DNA from: HGW-17 sp964516435
GTDB taxonomy: Bacteria > Myxococcota_A > Polyangia > HGW-17
Assembly (NCBI GenBank): GCA_964516435.1
Contig: CAZEZP010000061.1
Coordinates: forward strand, 1-64,000
Reading direction: 5' to 3'
Length of the DNA stretch: 64,000 bases
Positions within the stretch are counted from its first letter, which is position 1; each line of letters opens with the position of its first letter. The notes below the pieces were generated by a model that did no database searches, was not told where the DNA came from, and was given only the letters and a program-made list of their open reading frames with translations. The position numbers and the translations under genes were made by a program. Below, piece by piece: positions 44,304 through 52,839 of the stretch.

Positions 44304-45834
44304 TTATTTCCTGTTCGCTGATGAGGTCCCGCCGGACTTGTCCGGCGGCAGCGAGAAAGGCTGGAAGATCCTCATCGCCGATGACGATCGCGAAGTGCAT
44401 ACGGTGACGCGGCTGGTGCTGCGCGATTTCCAGTTCGATGGCCGCGGGCTGCAGTTCTTTTCGGCCTTCTCGGCTGCCGAGACCTGTGAAATCATGCGCA
44501 ACCATCCGGACATGGCCATGCTGCTTCTGGACATGGTCATGGAAACGGAGACTTCCGGCATCGACGTGGCCCGCTTCGTACGGGAAACGCTCGAAAACCA
44601 TCTCGTGCGCATCATTCTGCGCACGGGGCAGCCGGGACAGGCTCCAGAAAACCAGTTGATTTCGCGCTACGACATCAACGACTACAAGGAAAAGACCGAA
44701 CTGACGGCCCGCAAGCTCTTCACGGTGGTGACGGCGTCCATCCGTTCGTTCCGCGATCTGCAGACCGTGGAGCGGGCGCGACGCGGCCTGGCGCAGATCG
44801 TCAAATCCTCCGGCCGCATCTTCGAGATCCAGAGTTTCCCGGCATTTGCCCGCGACGTGCTGGTGCAGTTGTCGCAACTGTTGCAGGCCATCGGTGAAAT
44901 CGACGACCTCCCCGGCTCCGGGCTGGTGATGATCTGTCCAGCGGGCCGATGGACGCCTGTGGCCGGCGTCGGCAAGCATTCCGGCATCGAGGAGCGCGCC
45001 AACGAACTCCCATCGCGGGTGGAGGACGTCTGCGGCCGGGCGGCCCAGAAGCGCACGCACGTGTTCGAGGACAACGTCTTTTCCGGCTATTTCAAGACCC
45101 GCAAGGGCATGGAGATGGTGCTGTTCTTCGAGATCGGCAGGGAGTTCACGCGGCTGGAGCAGAACCTGGTATCCACGTTCGCCACCAACATCACCACGGC
45201 GCTGGACAATCTGCATCTGAATCAGGAAATCATCCAGACCCAGCGGGAGGTGATTTTCACGCTGGGCGAGGTGCTCGACACCCGCTCCGGGGAGACCGCC
45301 CACCATGTGCGTCGCGTGGGCGAGATGTCCGCGTTTCTGGCGCGGTTGTGCGGCCGGCCGGAGCACGAGTGCGAACTCATCCGCATGGCGGCTCCCATGC
45401 ACGACGTGGGCAAGATCGGCATTCCCGACCGCATCCTGCTCAAGCCCGATCCGCTGACCGAGGAGGAATTCGCCCGCATCCAGGAGCACACCCTGATCGG
45501 CTACAACATTCTCAAGCACTCCACGCGGGAAATCATGCAGTCGGCTGCCATCATCGCGCTGCAGCACCACGAACGCTGGGATGGCACCGGGTACCCCCGC
45601 GCGCTGGCGGGGACGGACATCCATCTGTTCGCCCGGATCACGACGCTTTCCGACGTGCTCGATGCGCTTCTGCATCCGCGGCCTTACAAGGAGGCATGGG
45701 ACCCCGAACGGGTGCGCATCTATCTCGCGGCCCAGCGCGGCACCCAGTTCGACCCCCATCTGGTCGATCTGCTGCTGGAGCACTTCGACGAATTCCTGGA
45801 AATCATCGCCCACTACCCGCAGCCCACCGATTGA
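44293..45834 (+). CDS. response regulator with DUF3369 and HD-GYP c-di-GMP phosphodiesterase domain
   Basis: The 513-residue protein has a receiver domain (KILIADDDREVH, phospho-Asp in LLLDMVME, residues 25-150), a DUF3369 middle region (about 160-325) and a C-terminal HD-GYP domain. The latter shows MHDVGKIGIPD, HTLIGYNIL, HHERWDGTGYPRAL and ITTLSDVLDAL, so the HD metal ligands and the GYP motif are complete and cyclic-di-GMP hydrolysis is expected. Its 11-base overlap with the dCache kinase gene shows coupled synthesis: an extracellular small-molecule signal would be turned into lowered c-di-GMP. Confidence 0.93.
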   Translation: MSDDYFLFADEVPPDLSGGSEKGWKILIADDDREVHTVTRLVLRDFQFDGRGLQFFSAFSAAETCEIMRNHPDMAMLLLDMVMETETSGIDVARFVRETLENHLVRIILRTGQPGQAPENQLISRYDINDYKEKTELTARKLFTVVTASIRSFRDLQTVERARRGLAQIVKSSGRIFEIQSFPAFARDVLVQLSQLLQAIGEIDDLPGSGLVMICPAGRWTPVAGVGKHSGIEERANELPSRVEDVCGRAAQKRTHVFEDNVFSGYFKTRKGMEMVLFFEIGREFTRLEQNLVSTFATNITTALDNLHLNQEIIQTQREVIFTLGEVLDTRSGETAHHVRRVGEMSAFLARLCGRPEHECELIRMAAPMHDVGKIGIPDRILLKPDPLTEEEFARIQEHTLIGYNILKHSTREIMQSAAIIALQHHERWDGTGYPRALAGTDIHLFARITTLSDVLDALLHPRPYKEAWDPERVRIYLAAQRGTQFDPHLVDLLLEHFDEFLEIIAHYPQPTD

Positions 45835-46031
45835 TGGCGTGCGCAGGTTCTGGCCATGCGCGATCGCCGGCGGGAAATCCCGCGGGCCGCTGTCTTCACG
45901 GCCCGTGCAGGCGGGGAGGGGAGACGCATTTTCGCGTGGGCATCTTGACAACCGGGCCGGCCGTTCCCAAGGTGAAGCGGCGTCCCGGCGCCCGTTTCTC
46001 GTGCCGTGCCCGGGAGAAAGCGGATTTTTCC

Positions 46032-46712
46032 ATGTTCTACGACAGCATCTTCCAACTTCAGGGAAGGCGGCCCCGTGGTACCTCGCGTTTTCTGCTTGCG
46101 GGCTGGGCGGCCATGTTCGTCCTGCTGATCCTGGCGCCTTCGCTCGTGGATCGGCTCGTGTGGTTCCCCTCCCGCGAGTCGTTTTCCGTGACGGGAGTTC
46201 TGCTGCTTCCCGTGGTGTGGGGAACCTCCGCCGCCGTGCAGATCGTGGGGCTGCTGCTGGCTTTCGCGCTGTTCTGGTTCTTCGGCGACGATGTGGAATT
46301 CCGCCTGGGCCGCCGCCGCTTCCTGGTTTATCTGGGCATCACGGCCGCCGCCGGCTTTTTCGTGTCCTATGCCTGGGCGCGCCTCTTTTCCGGGCATGCG
46401 GCCAGCATCGCCCCCTATCTGTCCTGGGCGCTGGCCTTCGCGTCCTGCCGCCTGCATGCCGGCCAGCAACTCGCATGGCGCCGGTATGCGCTGGGAAGTT
46501 TTTCCATGCTGACCTGGATTCTGCTGGGAGCGCTGGCGCTCGGCATTCTGCTCGATACGGCCGGCCCCGAACCGCTGGACCAGTCCATGGGCGCCCTGGC
46601 TACGGTGGGCGCCGGTGCCTTCTGGTTCGACCCCCGCTGGCTCCGCCGGCTGTGGGTGCGCTGGAAGAAACACCGTGGTTTCGGAAAACGCAACGGGATG
46701 TGGGGCTATTGA
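46032..46712 (+). CDS. rhomboid-like membrane protein without catalytic Ser/His
   Basis: The 226-residue protein has about six hydrophobic helices. LLLAFALFWFFGDDVEFRLGRRRFLVYLGI is like the rhomboid helix that ends in FG..LE...G..RFL. The following helices should contain GxSG and a late His, but the corresponding stretch (ASIAPYLSWALAFASCRLH) has neither, so protease activity is unlikely. Such catalytically dead rhomboid-fold proteins usually act as chaperones or trafficking factors. A GGGAG site lies about 15 bases from ATG 46032, and 197 bases without features separate it from the HD-GYP gene. A basic C-terminal tail (RRLWVRWKKHRGFGKR) would be cytoplasmic. Confidence 0.6.
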   Translation: MFYDSIFQLQGRRPRGTSRFLLAGWAAMFVLLILAPSLVDRLVWFPSRESFSVTGVLLLPVVWGTSAAVQIVGLLLAFALFWFFGDDVEFRLGRRRFLVYLGITAAAGFFVSYAWARLFSGHAASIAPYLSWALAFASCRLHAGQQLAWRRYALGSFSMLTWILLGALALGILLDTAGPEPLDQSMGALATVGAGAFWFDPRWLRRLWVRWKKHRGFGKRNGMWGY

Positions 46713-46742
46713 AACGCCTTGGAAAGCCGAAAGGGAGACGAC

Positions 46743-47159
46743 ATGAAATCCTTCACCCGTGAATTGTGGATGGAAGTGCCCGAACGCATGGGGTTCGTCA
46801 ACATCACGCACCAGGTGCGCCAGGCCGTGCAGGAGAGCGGTGTGCGCGAGGGCTTGTGCCTGGTCAACGCCATGCATATCACGGCATCCGTGTTCATCAA
46901 CGACGATGAGAGCGGCCTGTTGTCGGACTACCGCCGCTGGCTGGAGCAACTGGCGCCCCACGATCCTTCCCGCTACCAGCACAACCGCACCGGGGAGGAC
47001 AACGGGGATGCCCATCACAAGCGCCAGATCATGGGCCGTGAGGTGGTGGTGGCCATCACCGGCGGCGAGTTGCACTTCGGCCCCTGGGAGCAGATTTTCT
47101 ACGGGGAATTCGACGGCCGCCGGCGCAAGCGCGTGCTCATCAAGATCATCGGCGAATGA
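46743..47159 (+). CDS. yjbQ: YjbQ-family protein (secondary thiamine-phosphate synthase)
   Basis: The 138-residue protein matches the YjbQ/UPF0047 family over its full length: HITASVFINDDESGLLSDY, HNRTGEDNGDAHHKRQIMG, LHFGPWEQIFYGEFDGRRRKRVLIKIIGE. The conserved His and Asp/Glu residues are present. E. coli YjbQ has a low thiamine-phosphate synthase activity that can replace ThiE, but its main role is not settled. ATG 46743 is chosen over an upstream in-frame ATG because GGGAG lies ten bases before it. It follows the rhomboid-like gene by 30 bases. Confidence 0.9.
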   Translation: MKSFTRELWMEVPERMGFVNITHQVRQAVQESGVREGLCLVNAMHITASVFINDDESGLLSDYRRWLEQLAPHDPSRYQHNRTGEDNGDAHHKRQIMGREVVVAITGGELHFGPWEQIFYGEFDGRRRKRVLIKIIGE

Positions 47160-47183
47160 CGGATGGGGCCGAAAAACTGCAGC

Positions 47184-47211
47184 TTGCGGTTTCCCGTTTG
47201 CGTGCCACAAT
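47184..47211 (+). promoter_or_regulatory. predicted promoter of the Cys-rich/FGE lipoprotein gene
   Basis: TTGCGG (47184-47189), a 16-base spacer and CACAAT (47206-47211). The predicted transcript start falls on the A of ATG 47218, and there is no Shine-Dalgarno, so the mRNA is probably leaderless. Confidence 0.4.
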
Positions 47212-47217
47212 GTGCGC

Positions 47218-48393
47218 ATGCGTGGACTTTCGTTGTGCATTGCGCTTTTTTCTCTCACGCTCTTCTCCTGTGAAAAAAAGAAGGCATCTCGGCCGGTTCC
47301 CCTGCCGTGCGGGGGATGCGCCGAGCCTCTCGTCTGCGATGAGAATGACGGCGTGTGCAAGATCCCTTGCGGGGATGTCCTGTGCGCGCCCGGGCAGGAA
47401 TGCAGCACGCAGTCCGTGTGCGTGACGCCCTGCGTGCCGGCATGCGAGCCTCCGTACGTGTGCGATGATGCCGGAAGTTGCCGCATGGCGTGCGCGCTTT
47501 TCTGCGATACGGGCCGCTGCGACGATGCCACGGGCCGCTGCCTGGCTCCGTGCGAGGGAATCGAATGTCCGGGCGGGTTCGTGTGCGACGATGCCCGTGG
47601 CGTATGCGTTTCCCTCTGCGACGGGCGCATCTGCGGGAATGGGGAGGCGTGCAATCCGCAGACGGGACTCTGCGAGGCGGCGCCTTCTCCGGCCACGTGC
47701 ACGGCGGATGCGGTTCCTCAGCCCAATGCCGGCATCACGGAGCCGCCGGGCCTGGATGGTTGTCCACCGGGAATGGCTTTTTCCGCAGTCGCGGGGGTTT
47801 GCATGGATCGCTGGGAGGCCCATCTGGTGATGGCATCCGACCCCACCCGGCCGTGGTCTCCCTATTTCAACCCCGGTTCCAATGCCGTGCGGGCGGTAAG
47901 CGCGCCCGGCGCCGTTCCCCAGGGCTACATTTCGGGCTCGCAGGCCGCAGCCGCCTGTGCGGCGGCCGGAAAGAGGCTGTGTTCGCGCACCGAGTGGGAA
48001 GCCGTCTGCCGCGGCGCTTTGAACTGGGTCTATCCGTACGGGAACACCCGCCAGCCGGGCGTATGCAACGATGCGCGCGCCGTGCATCCGGCCGTGGAAT
48101 ACTATGGCACCACCGATTCCTGGATATATTCCGAACTGGATCATCCCTGCCTGAACCAGTTGCCCGACTCCCTGGATCGCTCCCAGGCCAATCCCGGCTG
48201 CGTCACGCCGGAAGGCTTCTATGACCTTATGGGCAATCTGCACGAATGGATTTCCGACCCGGCGGGGACCTTCAAGGGCGGTTTCTATGTGGACACGGTG
48301 CTCAACGGGAATGGTTGCCTGTACACGACGACCGCCCATACGTTCACGTACTGGGATTACAGCACGGGATTTCGCTGCTGCGCCGACCGCTGA
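47218..48393 (+). CDS. lipoprotein with Cys-rich repeats and a formylglycine-generating-enzyme-like domain
   Basis: The 391-residue product has the lipoprotein signal MRGLSLCIALFSLTLFSC. Residues 25-155 hold six or so short disulfide-type repeats (C..P..C....G.C). Residues 180-391 are a sulfatase-modifying-factor/FGE-like domain: GMAFSAVAGVCMDRWEAHL, GKRLCSRTEWEAVCRGA, YPYGNTRQPG, EGFYDLMGNLHEWISDP and the closing GFRCCADR. FGE-fold proteins in myxobacteria often bind ligands rather than make formylglycine. The final Arg-Cys-Cys keeps a Cys where the active enzymes have one, so activity cannot be excluded. It is convergent with the CHAT operon. Confidence 0.8.
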   Translation: MRGLSLCIALFSLTLFSCEKKKASRPVPLPCGGCAEPLVCDENDGVCKIPCGDVLCAPGQECSTQSVCVTPCVPACEPPYVCDDAGSCRMACALFCDTGRCDDATGRCLAPCEGIECPGGFVCDDARGVCVSLCDGRICGNGEACNPQTGLCEAAPSPATCTADAVPQPNAGITEPPGLDGCPPGMAFSAVAGVCMDRWEAHLVMASDPTRPWSPYFNPGSNAVRAVSAPGAVPQGYISGSQAAAACAAAGKRLCSRTEWEAVCRGALNWVYPYGNTRQPGVCNDARAVHPAVEYYGTTDSWIYSELDHPCLNQLPDSLDRSQANPGCVTPEGFYDLMGNLHEWISDPAGTFKGGFYVDTVLNGNGCLYTTTAHTFTYWDYSTGFRCCADR

Positions 48394-48436
48394 GGCATTT
48401 TTTTCGGGATTCGATTCGAGAAAGGGGAAAAAGACG

Positions 48437-49993
48437 TCAGCGTTCGCGATGTTGCCGGACCCAGTCCTGGAGGCGCACGCAGGGGGTCTCGTCCGGCAGG
48501 GGAAAGGGAAAATCGTCGGCGTAGAGCACCACGCGGTCCGAAACGCGGCGCACCCACAGCAAAAGACGGTTTCCTCCCGAGGAGGTGCTCACCACCCTCC
48601 CCGCGATTTCCAGTGCCGCCCCGTTTCGTGCCGGGATCGGCATTCCAGCGCCGCGGGCATCCTCGATGCGGATTTCCGGCAGTGTGGTCAGCGCGCGCAG
48701 GAAGCACTGCTCGGCTTCCAGGATTTCATCCGGGGAGATGGATGCGCCCGAAAAGCCCGAAAACAGGACCCGTCCCGAGAAATCGTCGGCGCGCAGCGGA
48801 AACACCACCGGGGAAAAGCGTTCCTTTCCGGCGAACAGGGGGCGTCCCAGTTGGTAGCCCGTGGCGAGCGCCAGGACCAGCAGCAGTCCGATTTCGAGCT
48901 TCCGGCCGAGATTGCGGCGCCAGTTGCCGGGCCGGGGCGGCTTGTAGGGGACTGCGCCAGGCAGGCGCACCCGTGCGGAAACTTCCCCGGCGGCGGCGGG
49001 CAGGGGGATGGTTTCGGGATTTCCATAGAGGACGTGCACCATCCACGTGATGTCGCCGGATGGCAGGCGGGAGCGCGCCCGTTCCCGGGCCATGGACAGC
49101 ACGTCGGCAATGCGCCGGCCGGCAGCGAGATCGGAATAGAACCCGGCCGACATCGCGGAGGCGGTGGGGTCCGGCACATCCATGATGGAAGCGACCACGG
49201 CCGGGATGCCTGCTTCCTGCAGGGCGCGGGGGAAGCGTGCGGAAACGGCTGGATCCATCGCTTTTCCCGGGCATGCATTGGAAAAAACCAGCCGCACACG
49301 GGCTCCGCCGAACGTCGCCGCGGCGATTTCCCCGGGGCCGAAGGTCCCATCGGCCAGTTTCCAGGCGGGGATGGGGCCGGAAGGCGAATCGGTCACGACC
49401 ATGTGGCCGATGTAATGAACCACCGCGTGCAGATTGAACAGCCGGATCAAATCGTTTACCCGGGGATTGACCATCAGGCGGGCTGCGAACACGTGCGTGC
49501 GATCCAGTTCCCGCACCAGGGTGCGGGCTTCGCGCAGGGCATGGGGAAGATCGCGGTCCGGGTCCGCCACCACCACGAGCATTCGCAGCGGGCGCCCGGG
49601 CGGCGGCGCCGGCAGGGCGGGGGCAGGAGAAGACATGCGTCCCGTGAAATGCCGGCGCATCCAGAAATCCTCGCCGTCGTGCAGCCATTCCCACGGAATG
49701 AAGTCCAGTTCCGGGGGAATGGACAACGCCAGGTGCGAGGAATCGGCGCGCAACTCTTCGAGGATCGCATCCGGCAGCAGCAGGCGCGAGAGGGCGCGCG
49801 AAAGGGTTTCCAGTTGGCGAAAGGCTTCGGGATTGGTTTTCCCGGGCCGGGTCATGGATTGCGCCAGCGGCAGCAACTGGGCGCAAAGACCCTGCACGCG
49901 CTTCTCGTCGAATGGATGCCAGGCCCTTCGGAAACCAAGACGCTCCACCTCGTAGCGAAGCCCGTCTTCATCCCGGAAGATGGAGAGTCTCAT
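48437..49993 (-). CDS. membrane-anchored CHAT-domain (caspase-like) protease
   Basis: The 518-residue protein (ATG 49993, overlapping the previous stop by four bases) has an N-terminal helical region with SIPPELDFIPWEWLHDG, a typical lead-in to CHAT domains. A CHAT peptidase core follows at about 135-325: LRMLVVVADPDRDLPHALREA, the catalytic His in VVHYIGH (His197) and the catalytic Cys in LVFSNAC (Cys241). A single membrane helix (about 366-383, LEIGLLLVLALATGYQLG) joins it to a C-terminal region of about 135 residues with strands and one further motif-free domain. The orientation suggests a cytoplasmic protease and a periplasmic sensor or effector part. It ends a six-gene operon with LD-carboxypeptidase, PilZ-like and SPFH genes. 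Confidence 0.85.
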   Translation of the reverse strand: MRLSIFRDEDGLRYEVERLGFRRAWHPFDEKRVQGLCAQLLPLAQSMTRPGKTNPEAFRQLETLSRALSRLLLPDAILEELRADSSHLALSIPPELDFIPWEWLHDGEDFWMRRHFTGRMSSPAPALPAPPPGRPLRMLVVVADPDRDLPHALREARTLVRELDRTHVFAARLMVNPRVNDLIRLFNLHAVVHYIGHMVVTDSPSGPIPAWKLADGTFGPGEIAAATFGGARVRLVFSNACPGKAMDPAVSARFPRALQEAGIPAVVASIMDVPDPTASAMSAGFYSDLAAGRRIADVLSMARERARSRLPSGDITWMVHVLYGNPETIPLPAAAGEVSARVRLPGAVPYKPPRPGNWRRNLGRKLEIGLLLVLALATGYQLGRPLFAGKERFSPVVFPLRADDFSGRVLFSGFSGASISPDEILEAEQCFLRALTTLPEIRIEDARGAGMPIPARNGAALEIAGRVVSTSSGGNRLLLWVRRVSDRVVLYADDFPFPLPDETPCVRLQDWVRQHRER

Positions 49994-50859
49994 GCGCCGT
50001 CCCCCGGAATCCAGGCTGGAATCGACAGGTGTCCGGAGGATGCCAGTTCGGCCATGCAGCCGAAGCGGAAAACGAGATTGGATTGGCCATGCCCGCAGGG
50101 GAAGCCCGAAAGGACCGGGAGCCGAGGCGCCCAGTCCTCGCAGGCTCGGACGATCCAGTCCGTGCGGAAGCCGGGACACTCGGTGAATTCGCCGAGCACC
50201 AGAGCGGCCGCGTGCGCCAGATCCGTAGCATGGAACAACTGCCAGAGCATGCGGTCCACGCGGTAGGCCGCCTCGCGCACTTCTTCCAGAACCACGATCT
50301 TTCCTTTCCAGGAAAAGGACCAGCAGGTGCCGGCGGCGGAAGCGGCCACGGTGAGATTGGCCGCGCACAGGGGCGCGCGGATGCGCTCCGCGGGAAGCGG
50401 CGTCAGCGGCATCAGATCCACATCGGCGGCATCCAGCGTATTAAGGGAGAGCAGTTGCAGAAAGCGCCGGCGTTGTTCCTCCGGCAGATGGGGCAACTGG
50501 GTGACGTTGGGGCCGAAAAAGGAGGGAACGCCCGCCGTCGCCCAAAGGAAATGCAGCGCCGTGACATCCGAGAATCCCGCGATGGGTTTGGGAAACCGCT
50601 GCAGTGCCGATACGATTTTCTCCCGGTTCAGCCGCAGGGCGCCATGCCCGCCGCGCGCCGCCACCAGGATGCCGACATCGGGATCCGCCAGGGCTTCGCA
50701 GAGTTTTTCCGTGCGCTGGGCGTCAGGACCTGCAAGAAACGAAAACTCCCCGGCTTCCACCGGAAACATCCGGTGTTTCGGGAGGAACACGGCTCCTGCC
50801 GACAGGGCATCGGCCGGGGCCGGACTGGAAGGGAAGACGATGCCCGGCAGGGAATGCAT
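49990..50859 (-). CDS. S66-family LD-carboxypeptidase
   Basis: The 289-residue serine peptidase lacks a signal peptide. Family S66 motifs are intact: VAARGGHGALRL, the nucleophile Ser97 in AGFSDVTALH, the acidic residue at Glu192/193 in VVLEEVREAAYRVDRML, and His257 in GFPCGHG. Enzymes of this family (LdcA) cut the terminal D-Ala from tetrapeptide muropeptides in the cytoplasm during murein recycling; a relative, MccF, cleaves microcin C. Its stop overlaps the CHAT protease start and it begins 12 bases after the PilZ-like gene, so all three are translated together. Presence of this enzyme beside a CHAT protease is unusual. Confidence 0.88.
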   Translation of the reverse strand: MHSLPGIVFPSSPAPADALSAGAVFLPKHRMFPVEAGEFSFLAGPDAQRTEKLCEALADPDVGILVAARGGHGALRLNREKIVSALQRFPKPIAGFSDVTALHFLWATAGVPSFFGPNVTQLPHLPEEQRRRFLQLLSLNTLDAADVDLMPLTPLPAERIRAPLCAANLTVAASAAGTCWSFSWKGKIVVLEEVREAAYRVDRMLWQLFHATDLAHAAALVLGEFTECPGFRTDWIVRACEDWAPRLPVLSGFPCGHGQSNLVFRFGCMAELASSGHLSIPAWIPGDGA

Positions 50860-50871
50860 GGATTTTGCGTA

Positions 50872-51531
50872 TTACTTCTTGCGGCGGCGGCGTTTTTTCT
50901 TGTCTCCGCCTTCGGCGTCGCCGTTTTCGCCGCCCGGCGAAGGGGACGTTTCCTCGCCCGCGTTCGCGGAATTTTCCTCCTCCACGGAGGGGACGGAATC
51001 GGTGAGCGCGGGGATGTCCACCTGCGTGGCGGTATCCAGGGGCACCGTGCGTTCCTCTTCGTCGGAGGGGGACGGAATCGCTGGGGGAGACGATTCCGTC
51101 GGAACGGGCATTTCCTTTTCTTCAGGGGCCATGGTCCCGTTTTCCACGGGCGGGGCATGCATGGGGAGGGTGACGTCCGGCTGCGCCGCGACTGGGGCGG
51201 CCGGCGCCGGCGCGGTCGAAGGTGAATCGCCAGTTTCCGCAATCCAGCGGGACAGCCGCTCCAGGTCTGGATCGGAGAATTCCACCCAGCGCACATGCAT
51301 TTGCCCTTTTTCGTCGGAAGCGCGGCTTTCCTGCACCCGTGTCACGATGGCCGAACCTCGCACCGCATCGCCGGAAAAAGAGAGTTCCAGCGTCAGTTCG
51401 GTGGCTACCGGCAGCGGGGCATCCATGGCCAGCCCCGCCTTTTCGGTATCCAGGTGCAGAAGGTTCACATTCTGGGCCACGGAAACGCCCTGATACATCA
51501 CCGATGCCGTCATCGCTTGCAACTGTTTCAT
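50872..51531 (-). CDS. PilZ-like protein with acidic linker and basic tail
   Basis: ATG 51531 (GGAGGA nine bases upstream) gives 219 residues. Residues 1-100 resemble a PilZ-type beta-barrel (NLLHLDTEKAGLAMDAPLP, LTLELSFSGDAVRGSAIVTRV, MHVRWVEFSDPDLERLSRWI), although the RxxxR part of the c-di-GMP signature is not evident, so nucleotide binding is doubtful. Residues 105-205 are a low-complexity Pro/Glu/Ser linker, and the protein ends in KKKRRRRKK, which may bind nucleic acid or acidic lipids. The gene lies 31 bases after the SPFH gene and 12 bases before the LD-carboxypeptidase gene. Confidence 0.65.
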   Translation of the reverse strand: MKQLQAMTASVMYQGVSVAQNVNLLHLDTEKAGLAMDAPLPVATELTLELSFSGDAVRGSAIVTRVQESRASDEKGQMHVRWVEFSDPDLERLSRWIAETGDSPSTAPAPAAPVAAQPDVTLPMHAPPVENGTMAPEEKEMPVPTESSPPAIPSPSDEEERTVPLDTATQVDIPALTDSVPSVEEENSANAGEETSPSPGGENGDAEGGDKKKRRRRKK

Positions 51532-51562
51532 CCGGCCATCCTCCATCACGCAGAATTCGGGG

Positions 51563-52762
51563 TCAGGCGGGCTGCGCCATGCCGCAGTATGGGCAGAAGC
51601 GCGTTCCCGGCGTCAACTCTTTCTGGCACTGCACGCATTTGGGAACTGCCGGCGCCTGCTGCTGGCTGGCGCCGCAGTTGGGGCAGAAGCGGGACCCCTT
51701 GGGCAGTGGGGCCTGGCATTGCACGCAAGGCACTGTGGCCGGCGCTTCGGGGGCCACGGGACTTCCGCAGTTGGCGCAGAATTTCACGCCCGGGGCCAAA
51801 GGCGCCTGGCATTTGGCGCAGACCCCGGCCGCAGCCGGCGGAGCCGGAGCCGCCGCGGGCGGATACCCAGGGGCCGGATATCCCGGTGCCGGATACCCGG
51901 GCGGATAGTGGCCCATGCCCTGGGCCATGACGCCCGGCATCATGAAGCCCATCCCCATTCCCATTCCCATTCCCATGCCGGCGCCCGCCGGTCCGCCCTC
52001 GTTCTGGGCGGCATCGCGGATGGCGTAGGCCATCTGGTACTGCTGGAACTGCGGCAACTCGCGCTTGAACAGGCCGAACCCCGACAGTTCGTTGATTTTG
52101 GCCTGGACTTCCGGCGGCGGGCTGATGCCGAGGATGCGCAGGTCTTCCAGTTCCACGCCGTTCTTGGCGAAATCGGCGGCCACGCGGGCCTTGCAGGCGG
52201 AACTGATCTTGGAGAGCAGCGCCGGCAGGTCCACGATGCTCTTCATGACCTCGCCAAGCACGCCGATCATGTTCTGCACGATCGTGTCGCGCGCCCAGTT
52301 GGAAAAGTCCGAGGTCTTGTAGATGGCCGAACTCTTCATGCGCTTGCCGATGAACAGTTGCGGGTCCACGATCTTGTAGGTCATCGTCCCGAAGGAGCGC
52401 AACTGCACGATGCCCATCGTGGAATCCTGGAAGTTCATGGGCTCCTTGGTGCCCCACTTGCAGGAATCGTCATCGATGAGTCCCATGTCTACAAACACTA
52501 CTTCGGCCTGGAAAGGCGTCTTGTCGCCGAACACCTTGTTGATGGCCCGCGACAGAAGCGGCAGGTTGGCCGTGGTCAGCGTGTGGCGGCCCGGCCCGAA
52601 GGTGTCCAGCGCCTGACCGCCGCGGTAGAAGATGGCGACTTGGCTCTCCCGCACGATCAACTGGGCGCCGATGCGGATGTTGGCATTGAGATCCTCGGGC
52701 AGACGCCTGCCGAGGACCGAACGCGACTGGTCTTGGAACTCGAGAACATCAATCAATCCCAT
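51563..52762 (-). CDS. SPFH-domain protein with three C-terminal zinc ribbons
   Basis: The 399-residue protein begins at ATG 52762 after GGGAGG. Residues 1-250 form an SPFH/band-7-like domain of the virion-core-protein/YdjI type (MGLIDVLEFQDQSRSVLG, GQALDTFGPGRHTL, NWARDTIVQNMIGVLGEVM, DLRILGISPPPEV). A Gly-Met repeat and a PGYPAPGYP linker (about 265-310) follow, then three short zinc ribbons of the form C-x2-C-x11-C-x2-C (CAKCQ...CANC, CVQCQ...CPNC, CVQCQ...CPYC). In Bacillus, related YdjI acts with the PspA-like YdjF in membrane-stress response. By analogy this protein may sense or organise membrane damage. Upstream helical and 3-TM genes are probable partners. Confidence 0.85.
   Translation of the reverse strand: MGLIDVLEFQDQSRSVLGRRLPEDLNANIRIGAQLIVRESQVAIFYRGGQALDTFGPGRHTLTTANLPLLSRAINKVFGDKTPFQAEVVFVDMGLIDDDSCKWGTKEPMNFQDSTMGIVQLRSFGTMTYKIVDPQLFIGKRMKSSAIYKTSDFSNWARDTIVQNMIGVLGEVMKSIVDLPALLSKISSACKARVAADFAKNGVELEDLRILGISPPPEVQAKINELSGFGLFKRELPQFQQYQMAYAIRDAAQNEGGPAGAGMGMGMGMGMGFMMPGVMAQGMGHYPPGYPAPGYPAPGYPPAAAPAPPAAAGVCAKCQAPLAPGVKFCANCGSPVAPEAPATVPCVQCQAPLPKGSRFCPNCGASQQQAPAVPKCVQCQKELTPGTRFCPYCGMAQPA
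51948..51977 (-). repeat. hexanucleotide repeat in the SPFH gene (five units)
   Basis: Five units of CCCATT or close variants on the plus strand (51948-51977) encode the alternating Gly-Met run GMGMGMGMG between the SPFH domain and the zinc ribbons. In-frame units mean slippage would change linker length without destroying the frame. Confidence 0.8.
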
Positions 52763-52839
52763 GGTTTCCTCCCTCGTCCAGGAGGGCGGCTCCGCGCGGT
52801 CCTTTCCGGTCCGTCGTCGGGCCGCCTGGTTCGGCCCCA

